Positions 1-4,212 of a stretch of DNA of 5,911 bases are shown here, in pieces. The position numbers and the translations under genes are program-made. Position 1 is the stretch's first letter; each line of letters starts with the position of its first letter. The notes beneath the pieces are model-generated. The model made no database searches, was not told the DNA's origin, and was given only the letters and a program-made list of their open reading frames with translations. Source of the stretch: Bacteroidales bacterium (GTDB lineage: Bacteria; Bacteroidota; Bacteroidia; Bacteroidales; UBA932); NCBI GenBank assembly GCA_018433265.1, contig JAHDRO010000230.1, positions 1-5,911 on the forward strand, read 5' to 3'.

Positions 1-126
1 CTGCCTCCGGTATCGCGTTTTACACCGACCGGAGACCGTACAAAAAAACGCGAAACGGTACTCGAAAAACTGACGGCTTATTTCAAAAAGTTTTGGGATA
101 TTTCCGGCGGAAAATTGTTACGCTAA
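1..126 (+). CDS. C-terminal 41 residues of an unidentified protein (5' end outside window)
   Basis: The frame is open from the first base and stops at TAA 124-126, leaving 41 residues. The tail is basic, with a TGDRTKKRE stretch followed by a short predicted helix containing LEKLTAYFKKFW, and it ends GGKLLR. No diagnostic motif is present. A flavodoxin/NADPH-dependent reductase-type C-terminus crossed my mind, but I cannot support it, so no function is assigned. The base composition differs clearly from what follows: 32 of the first 60 bases are G or C, and codons such as CGC, CCG and ACG are used. It probably represents the resident chromosomal gene next to which the insertion sequence and the AT-rich cassette were acquired. 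That it is coding rests on the clean open frame, the composition and the abrupt drop in GC after the stop. Confidence 0.6.
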   Translation: MPPVSRFTPTGDRTKKRETVLEKLTAYFKKFWDISGGKLLR

Positions 127-212
127 GTCTATAATTTATTAATTTGCAATTCGCATGAACACTCAACAATAATTTTATAATGTCATAGCAGAAAAATAAA
201 TGCCTTTTTAGG

Positions 213-232
213 ACAGTCTATGTTTAGACTGT
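213..232. repeat. Perfect 8-bp hairpin (ACAGTCTA / TAGACTGT)
   Basis: ACAGTCTA at 213-220 is followed by a TGTT loop and the exact reverse complement TAGACTGT at 225-232. It lies at the presumed outer end of the IS remnant and is likely part of its subterminal region rather than a resident regulatory site. Confidence 0.6.
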
Positions 233-255
233 GAAATTAGTATTTCTATTCTTTA

Positions 256-325
256 ACATATGAAAAACTTCTTGGGGTTTGCCTGAACGGCTGGTGTAGA
301 CAACCCCAAAGAGTGTATCATATGT
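256..325. repeat. Imperfect 24-bp inverted repeat just downstream of the transposase stop
   Basis: The arms are 256-279 and 302-325 with a 22-base loop. They match at 20 of 24 positions: the outer ACATATGA/TCATATGT (8 of 8) and inner TTGGGGTT/AACCCCAA (8 of 8) are perfect, and the mismatches lie between them. The loop has a small GCC/GGC stem of its own. On the minus strand the structure starts only 3 bases after the transposase stop codon (329-331). It could fold as a transcription terminator of the IS or be a structural element of the IS end; there is no clean U-tract, so the second reading fits slightly better. Confidence 0.55.
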
Positions 326-328
326 ATT

Positions 329-427
329 TTATCCAACCCTTTTCATCTCTCTGTATTCGAATGGTGTCATATTGTCAAGTGACTCATGTGGCCTCTGTGC
401 TATGAAATTAAAATCGAATAATTTTCA
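329..427 (-). pseudogene. IS3-type transposase (OrfB/integrase) C-terminal fragment
   Basis: On the minus strand the frame that ends at 329-331 reads through 31 residues containing AQRPHESLDNMTPFEYRE. This is the C-terminal signature of IS3/IS481-type transposases, where family members carry an RPH-S-L---TP-EY pattern at the end of the integrase core. An in-frame TGA at 425-427 interrupts it. In-frame residues upstream of that stop (FSNEIQWYEPY) may still belong to the gene, but beyond about 460 nothing is recognisable. The catalytic DDE residues are absent, so the fragment is inactive. The call rests on this short but distinctive motif, which no plus-strand feature explains. Confidence 0.7.
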
Positions 428-503
428 ATACGGCTCATACCATTGAATTTCATTTGAAAAATTTAAAACTGAAATAAACTTGCTTGTAAAATGATAAACA
501 AAA

Positions 504-585
504 AAGTTGCTCAATCTCTTTAATTCAAATATATTTGCGACACATTAAATTATTGCTACCTTTGTATGCAAATAATGAGCAACTT
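504..585. promoter_or_regulatory. 10-bp perfect inverted repeat flanking the cassette promoter (candidate operator pair)
   Basis: AAGTTGCTCA at 504-513 is the exact reverse complement of TGAGCAACTT at 576-585. The two half-sites enclose the whole predicted promoter, and the right one overlaps the proposed ATG. Such an arrangement would suit autorepression by a cassette product, as in many toxin-antitoxin operons. A single 10-bp match could arise by chance in AT-rich DNA, so this is a candidate only. Confidence 0.35.
534..564 (+). promoter_or_regulatory. Bacteroidetes-type promoter of the three-gene cassette
   Basis: TTTG at 534-537 (-33 element) and TACCTTTG at 557-564 (a perfect TAnnTTTG -7 element) are separated by 19 bases, the normal spacing for the Bacteroidetes primary sigma factor. 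Transcription should start a few bases after 564, at about 569-574. That excludes the ATG at 566 as the translation start and places the ATG at 575 at or almost at the 5' end of the mRNA. Confidence 0.75.
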
Positions 586-988
586 ATCCAATAAATCTGA
601 GATTAATGTTGAAGCAGCAAAGCTTTTAAACGACAAGAATCTATACTCATCAGTAGCTCATTGTGTTTATTATGCATGTTATCAAAAAATCAAACATATT
701 TGGTTACATAAACTGCAAAAGACAGAACAAGAGCTTGTTAATTTGGGTAATAATAAACCCACAATGGGCTCACACGAGATATTGATCAATGAAATTGGTA
801 CATTTATAAAAAAATCTAATGCAAAAAACTTTTTAGATGATTTTCGCGTTTATAACAATAATATATTACAGCTAAAAAAATTAAGAATAAAAGCAGATTA
901 CGAGGATACTATTTTTGATGCTAAAGACAGCTCCGATTCGTTAGATCTTTCAAACAAGATTATTCTGATTCTTAACAAGTATTTGTAA
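575..988 (+). CDS. HEPN-like domain protein, candidate toxin of a TAC-type cassette
   Basis: This 137-residue, all-helical protein has no signal peptide or membrane segment. Residues 13-40 (AAKLL-then SSVAHCVYYACYQKIK) match the first HEPN helices, with the alanine/tyrosine-rich H--YYA--Q pattern. SHEIL lies at 66-70, and LRIKADY at 103-109 matches the second conserved HEPN helix. HEPN proteins are typically RNases or RNA-binding partners in toxin-antitoxin and defence systems. The usual RX4-6H catalytic motif is not present: after R104 there is D108-Y109, as in the R--ADY group, so catalysis is uncertain. An in-frame ATG at 566 lies upstream, but it would sit before the expected transcription start, so 575 is preferred. 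The gene leads a cassette with 14 and 2 bases between genes. It is very AT-rich (12 of 60 bases G+C at 781-840), suggesting acquisition. HEPN fold is likely; the toxin role is inferred from gene order. Confidence 0.7.
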   Translation: MSNLSNKSEINVEAAKLLNDKNLYSSVAHCVYYACYQKIKHIWLHKLQKTEQELVNLGNNKPTMGSHEILINEIGTFIKKSNAKNFLDDFRVYNNNILQLKKLRIKADYEDTIFDAKDSSDSLDLSNKIILILNKYL

Positions 989-1002
989 TCAATAACATTT
1001 TT

Positions 1003-1464
1003 ATGACACCACAAGAACATATTATACAGGCATTAAACGATTTTATCATTAAGTTCCCTCAAACCAGAGTTCGATACGAATATGACCCGCTCTCTGATGT
1101 TCATTTTATTGAAGTAATTCCCAACAAAGTTTACCATTTGGATAAAGACTATATTGATTGGGAAAATCATATGTATGATGAATTTGTTTCGTCACATCCA
1201 GATCAAAACATCTGTTTCATTTCCGATGATGCAGTTATAAGGTTAAAAAATGTTCAGCTTGAATTGATTGGCACTTTTTTTGACATCTCCTATTCTACTA
1301 ACAGAACTGAAATTCTGGTGGATGAGTCATCCATCAAAGTTACAGGCCTTATAAAGTCAAGTACTGTCTTAAGTTTCACTAGTAATCCCTGTTCTTTACC
1401 TACTAATGATTGCGACTTAACTGTCGTTTTAAATAATATTGAAAATTGCCCTTTAGCTGCATAA
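1003..1464 (+). CDS. Unrecognised 153-residue protein, candidate antitoxin of the cassette
   Basis: I do not recognise this family. Residues 1-90 look like a compact soluble domain: an N-terminal helix (EHIIQALNDFIIKFP), a strand-rich part with VRYEYDPLSDVHFIEVIP at 23-40, an acidic aromatic stretch (DYIDWENHMYDEF, 49-61) and NICFISDDAVIRL at 69-81. Residues 91-153 are different: low in charge, rich in Ser/Thr/Asn/Val, with cysteines at 130, 137 and 149, and a hydrophobic end. Such a tail resembles, in general character only, the chaperone-addiction regions that make TAC antitoxins dependent on a SecB-like partner. No helix-turn-helix is evident. The gene starts 14 bases after the HEPN gene and ends 2 bases before the SecB-like gene, so the three are almost certainly co-transcribed. 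The antitoxin role is inference from position; it could also be an independent effector. Confidence 0.8.
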   Translation: MTPQEHIIQALNDFIIKFPQTRVRYEYDPLSDVHFIEVIPNKVYHLDKDYIDWENHMYDEFVSSHPDQNICFISDDAVIRLKNVQLELIGTFFDISYSTNRTEILVDESSIKVTGLIKSSTVLSFTSNPCSLPTNDCDLTVVLNNIENCPLAA

Positions 1465-1466
1465 AA

Positions 1467-1877
1467 ATGAAAGAAGAAAAGAATAATATAGAATCCGGGT
1501 TTCGTGTTCATAACATATTACTTGTGGAAAGCAATTTCTTAAGAATAGAGGCTGTAGAATTTAATAATCCTGAAATAAAACAAAATGTAAATATCGATGG
1601 ATCTGTAAATATAAACCATAAAAATAACATGATTTATGTCAAGCAAACTCTTCACTATTCACAAGAATACAGAGATAAAGAACAAGTTAAAGCAACAATT
1701 TCCATGGTTGGAATATTTGAGAAGTTTGGAGATTCACCTCTAAATTTAGAGCAATTTGGGAATGTAAATGCAGCTGCAATAATCTTTCCTTACATAAGAG
1801 AACACTTGTCAAACTTATCAGCAAAAGCGGGGTTGGGTTTAATTTTTTTACCCCCTTTTAATTTTTCTAAAAATTAA
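1467..1877 (+). CDS. SecB-like chaperone, third gene of the cassette
   Basis: This 136-residue cytosolic protein carries the SecB family C-terminal signature: IIFPYIREHLSNLSAKAG at 105-122 followed by LPPFNF at 128-133. It corresponds to the FPYARE-ISDL---GGFPPL-L-P-NF pattern of SecB. Upstream, the strand VKATISMVGIFEKFG (74-88) matches the segment before the acidic helix in SecB. It is somewhat shorter than E. coli SecB (about 155 residues). SecB proteins bind unfolded chains as tetramers; SecB homologues encoded in TAC operons (Mycobacterium Rv1957, CmdC of CmdTAC) protect a labile antitoxin. Here the gene is third in a cassette, not near export genes, which favours a dedicated chaperone. 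The ATG at 1467 lies 2 bases after the previous stop; a TTG at 1446 would overlap that gene and adds no SecB-like sequence. SecB fold is fairly secure; client identity is inferred. Confidence 0.85.
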   Translation: MKEEKNNIESGFRVHNILLVESNFLRIEAVEFNNPEIKQNVNIDGSVNINHKNNMIYVKQTLHYSQEYRDKEQVKATISMVGIFEKFGDSPLNLEQFGNVNAAAIIFPYIREHLSNLSAKAGLGLIFLPPFNFSKN

Positions 1878-1901
1878 GATTTTTTACGCTCCTTTGAATG
1901 T

Positions 1902-3164
1902 TTAAAAACCAATTCCGAGTTGTGACAAAAGTGGGAACACAAATGTTACGATTGCTGCCCATATGATGTATACCGGGAGATAGCGCGAAATAACAATCCC
2001 TATCCTGTCAATATTACTTTTACCTGAAATTACCTTAATTAGTTGCACGGCAACCAGTATCAAATTTACAAGAACAAGAGTGTTTGCACCTAAAACTGCG
2101 GTTCTGTTAGGAGTCAAGCCCCATTCCGATATCCTGAAAAGTATGGCAGAGAGTGCTATGCCATTGACAATAATAGTCACTGCAGAGAGCAAAAATAAAA
2201 TCCATATCCTAAATTTGTTGACAGGATTTCCAGAGGACTCTGATACTGAAAAATATATGACAGCCAAAACCCCTATTAACAAAGCATTGAAAATAAGAAG
2301 AAATGCCCTGTCGTTATAGGGATCTTTCCCTGAATAAACAATTGCTACCAGATATACTACTAACATGATCAGCACAAGAGGGCTGAATATCCTTGCAATC
2401 ACAGGTGAGATCCTACCCACTAACTGTGGATTTTTTTGTATCAAATATGTTGCGACAATAGGTGTTATGGCAAATCCTACTCTTCCTATATTGCCCATAT
2501 AAAAGTCTTCTATGTTCATTCCGAGCAATTCAAAAAGTCCTAATGTCACAAGACTGAGAATCATTCCGGCTATAATTAGTAACGTGGACATAACCACTAA
2601 ATCCCCGTTATATTTCAAATAGGCAAGCCTTCGTGTATTCCTGTCATCTGCATCTGCGACAAAAGCAAAACCAAGTAAAGCCCATAACAATAACGGCATA
2701 TGAATGCATGCAAGAATTACAGTATCTGACTGGCTGTTAGGTAATAGATTAATAAACACTGCTAACAGCACAAAAAATGCTCCTGAAATGATATTTTTTT
2801 TCAGAGACAATCTGTTTATCCATGCAAAATAAGCAAACAATACAGGAAACACCACAAAGCCGATATTTCTTGTGTAATAAAACTCCTCATTAATACCCAA
2901 AATGGAATTCAATTTTACTATCAGACCTGCAACTAAAGCCAGCAACACGACAACAAACAATTCCTTTTTATTACCCTTGCTTGTTAACTCACTTTCATAT
3001 GTCAGCCTTTCGTACCAAGACTTTGCGATAGGACTTTCTCCTATCTCTGAATAGATCGCCATAAATTCTCTTTTAAAGAGAGAACCATTACTTCTGTAAA
3101 GTCTTTCAAGATCCTTTGCATCATCCATATGTTTAAGAATCTCTTCTTTCATTGTTGATTCCAT
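1902..3164 (-). CDS. DUF4153-family polytopic inner-membrane protein
   Basis: The 420-residue protein has a charged cytosolic N-terminus (about residues 1-66, with DLERLYRSNGSLFKREF and AIYSEIGESPIAKSWYERL) followed by roughly eleven hydrophobic segments from residue 69 to the end, for example VVVLLALVAGLIV and PLVLIMLVVYLVAIVYS. A loop with DADDRNTRRLAYLKYNGDL at about 172-190 separates the early and middle helices. This architecture and these motifs fit the Bacteroidetes DUF4153 proteins, whose function is unknown. The ATG at 3164 lies 10 bases after the regulator's stop and is chosen over an upstream ATG at 3227, which would overlap the regulator by about 50 bases; a further ATG at 3152 is possible. 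It is the last gene of a three-gene operon and converges on the SecB-like gene with only 24 bases between. The membrane location is sure; the family name is recognised by eye. Confidence 0.85.
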   Translation of the reverse strand: MESTMKEEILKHMDDAKDLERLYRSNGSLFKREFMAIYSEIGESPIAKSWYERLTYESELTSKGNKKELFVVVLLALVAGLIVKLNSILGINEEFYYTRNIGFVVFPVLFAYFAWINRLSLKKNIISGAFFVLLAVFINLLPNSQSDTVILACIHMPLLLWALLGFAFVADADDRNTRRLAYLKYNGDLVVMSTLLIIAGMILSLVTLGLFELLGMNIEDFYMGNIGRVGFAITPIVATYLIQKNPQLVGRISPVIARIFSPLVLIMLVVYLVAIVYSGKDPYNDRAFLLIFNALLIGVLAVIYFSVSESSGNPVNKFRIWILFLLSAVTIIVNGIALSAILFRISEWGLTPNRTAVLGANTLVLVNLILVAVQLIKVISGKSNIDRIGIVISRYLPVYIIWAAIVTFVFPLLSQLGIGF

Positions 3165-3174
3165 AAATTTAAAA

Positions 3175-3477
3175 TTATTGTTTTTTATTATCCTCAATAA
3201 ATTTTTCGAGAGCACGCAAATGTTCATTAAATACCTTCCTGCCCTTTTGTGTCATAAAATAACGTGTATTTGGCTTCTTGCCAACAAACGACTTTTCAAC
3301 GCCAATAAACTCTTCTCTTTCGAGAGCTTTAATATGAGTCGCAAGGTTACCATCGGTAACATCGAGATACTCTTTGAGAGAGTTGAAATCAAGCTTGTCA
3401 TTGACTGCCAAAACAGACATAATTCCAAGCCTCACCCGACTTTCAAAAGCCTTATGTAAACCTGCAGTAGAAATCAC
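3175..3477 (-). CDS. Winged-helix transcriptional regulator (MarR/ArsR-like)
   Basis: This 100-residue protein is a single winged-helix domain. Residues 6-24 (GLHKAFESRVRLGIMSVLA) form the first helix, 31-52 hold FNSLKEYLDVTDGNLATHIK with the recognition helix DGNLATHIKALE, 56-74 form the wing (FIGVEKSFVGKKPNTRYFM), and a C-terminal helix (GRKVFNEHLRALEKFI) likely dimerises. These are features of the small winged-helix regulators common in Bacteroidetes. No ATG precedes the conserved region, so a GTG at 3477-3475 is proposed; it overlaps the TGA of the upstream gene in the sequence GTGA, indicating translational coupling. A longer frame extends back to 3543 but lies inside the upstream gene. 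Encoded between two membrane proteins, it most likely controls this operon, perhaps through the palindrome at 4109-4122. The ligand is unknown. Confidence 0.85.
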   Translation of the reverse strand: MISTAGLHKAFESRVRLGIMSVLAVNDKLDFNSLKEYLDVTDGNLATHIKALEREEFIGVEKSFVGKKPNTRYFMTQKGRKVFNEHLRALEKFIEDNKKQ

Positions 3478-4073
3478 CTTTCGTACTTTAAATGAATATA
3501 TATCCCGTAAATAATATGTGCCAGGCCAAAACCTGTTGCCCAAAAAATTAGAGCATATTTTATTATAAATAGTGCAACAATTCCCAGGAATATCTCCACC
3601 AAACCAAGAACTTTTACCTCCGGCAATGTATGATATCCTCCTCCAAAAAGTGCAAGACCATAAAATATCAAAGTAAAAGGCGCAATTAGCCCATTTAATC
3701 CATTAATAATCAAGATAATAATAATCAGGGCACCTGTTATCAGTGGAACTGAAAGACTAAACAGCATTCGCCTCGTTGTAGGATTCCATAATTTTTCACC
3801 TCTTTTAACAGCTTTGCTGTAGGAACAGTAAACAGCAACTGTAAGAGCAATTGTTAAAACTGCCAAAGCCAGCCATAATACGTTTGTGCTGGCTTCATAA
3901 AAAAATGTCGTGGGGACAAAGTGCAAAAATTTAAAAGCAGAAAACGTACCTGCAATAGCTGTTAAACCGGCAATAATCCCTGCCCATCCGGACAAAAGCA
4001 TAAACTTTGAAGATCGCTCCATCATCGAGCGTATCTCTGTTATTTCCTTTGCATAATCTTTTATCTTTTCCAT
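3474..4073 (-). CDS. Six-helix membrane protein of unknown function, first gene of regulator operon
   Basis: This 199-residue protein begins with an amphipathic, charged segment (residues 1-23, with ITEIRSMMERSSKF) and continues with about six hydrophobic helices, starting near 24-43 (LSGWAGIIAGLTAIAG) and 64-83 (WLALAVLTIALTVAV). A conserved-looking cytosolic loop with SKAVKRGEKLWNPTTRRM lies between helices 2 and 3. Two further segments carry FYGLALFGGGYHTLPEVK and FWATGFGLAHIIYG. Bacteroidetes genomes often carry such a protein directly upstream of a small winged-helix regulator; its function is not known to me. It has no enzymatic motif. The ATG at 4073 lies about 13 bases from the predicted transcription start, and the stop overlaps the next gene's GTG by four bases. 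One possible role is membrane sensing that feeds the regulator, but nothing in the sequence proves it. Confidence 0.85.
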   Translation of the reverse strand: MEKIKDYAKEITEIRSMMERSSKFMLLSGWAGIIAGLTAIAGTFSAFKFLHFVPTTFFYEASTNVLWLALAVLTIALTVAVYCSYSKAVKRGEKLWNPTTRRMLFSLSVPLITGALIIIILIINGLNGLIAPFTLIFYGLALFGGGYHTLPEVKVLGLVEIFLGIVALFIIKYALIFWATGFGLAHIIYGIYIHLKYER

Positions 4074-4091
4074 TAAAAGTACTTTTTATTG

Positions 4092-4123
4092 CAAAGTAAA
4101 ATTTATTATTGGAAAGTTCCAAA
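4092..4123 (-). promoter_or_regulatory. Promoter of the minus-strand membrane/regulator operon
   Basis: On the minus strand TTTG at 4123-4120 and TTACTTTG at 4099-4092 are 20 bases apart. The -7 element departs from TAnnTTTG only at its second base. The predicted transcription start is near 4086, giving a leader of about 13 bases before the ATG at 4073. Confidence 0.55.
4109..4122. promoter_or_regulatory. Palindrome TTGGAA-AG-TTCCAA over the -33 element (candidate operator)
   Basis: Two perfect 6-base arms, 4109-4114 and 4117-4122, flank AG. The right arm overlaps the predicted -33 element of the minus-strand operon. A dimeric winged-helix protein bound here would block transcription, so autoregulation by the 100-residue regulator is a natural proposal. 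The site is short and no second copy was seen. Confidence 0.4.
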
Positions 4124-4212
4124 TTTGTTAGAAATTTTTTTTTATGTTAACTCAAAATAAGAAATAAATTATCTTTATAGGCAAATAATCATAAACAAAC
4201 TCTCAGTATATC

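Larger units (their letters stand above)
201..427 (-). mobile_element. Remnant of one end of an IS3-type insertion sequence
   Basis: The stretch contains, reading along the minus strand, a transposase C-terminus, its stop codon, a long imperfect hairpin, a short perfect hairpin, and a possible terminus. On the plus strand that terminus starts TGCCTTTTTAGGACAGTC, and IS3-family elements characteristically begin with TG. Only one end is visible; no second terminal repeat, no orfA and no catalytic DDE core occur in the window. It is therefore a dead fragment. The outer boundary at about 201 is inferred from the TG rule only and the inner boundary at about 427 is where the transposase frame is first broken, so both are approximate. 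The element may have helped bring in the neighbouring cassette, but that is speculation. Confidence 0.5.
127..574. other. Long gene-free interval with IS remnant and cassette promoter
   Basis: This interval has no intact gene. Its left part (127-200) is AT-rich with nothing I can assign. Positions 201-427 hold two hairpins and a minus-strand transposase C-terminus, interpreted as one end of a decayed IS3-type element. Positions 428-500 read as degenerate sequence, possibly more of the same element. Positions 504-574 hold one arm of an inverted repeat and the promoter of the downstream three-gene cassette. Confidence 0.7.

Noticed and set aside
127..565. CRISPR array, tRNA or riboswitch in the gene-free interval
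   Set aside because: There are no regularly spaced direct repeats, no cloverleaf and no conserved aptamer-like pattern; the hairpins are better explained as parts of the IS remnant.
566..574. Upstream ATG at 566 as start of the HEPN-like gene
   Set aside because: It begins one base after the -7 element ends, before the expected transcription start, so it should not be in the mRNA from that promoter.
1290..1511. Minus-strand 73-codon open frame opposite the middle cassette gene
   Set aside because: It lies antisense to the well-spaced cassette genes, has no recognisable motif and no promoter; it is a by-product of the coding strand.
1869..1884. Possible bidirectional terminator AAAAAT-TAAG-ATTTTT between the convergent SecB-like and DUF4153 genes
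   Set aside because: The stem is only six A:T pairs, which is too weak for a factor-independent terminator; it is in the right place but not supported by structure.
2080..2319. Plus-strand 79-codon open frame inside the DUF4153 gene
   Set aside because: It is antisense to a convincing membrane-protein gene and shows no family features.
3178..3459. Plus-strand 93-codon open frame opposite the winged-helix regulator
   Set aside because: The regulator on the other strand has a clear fold and operon context; the plus-strand frame has neither.
4170..4177. TATCTTTA as a -7 element for the phosphatase gene
   Set aside because: It differs from TAnnTTTG at the last base and has no TTTG at the correct distance upstream, so I did not list it as a promoter.
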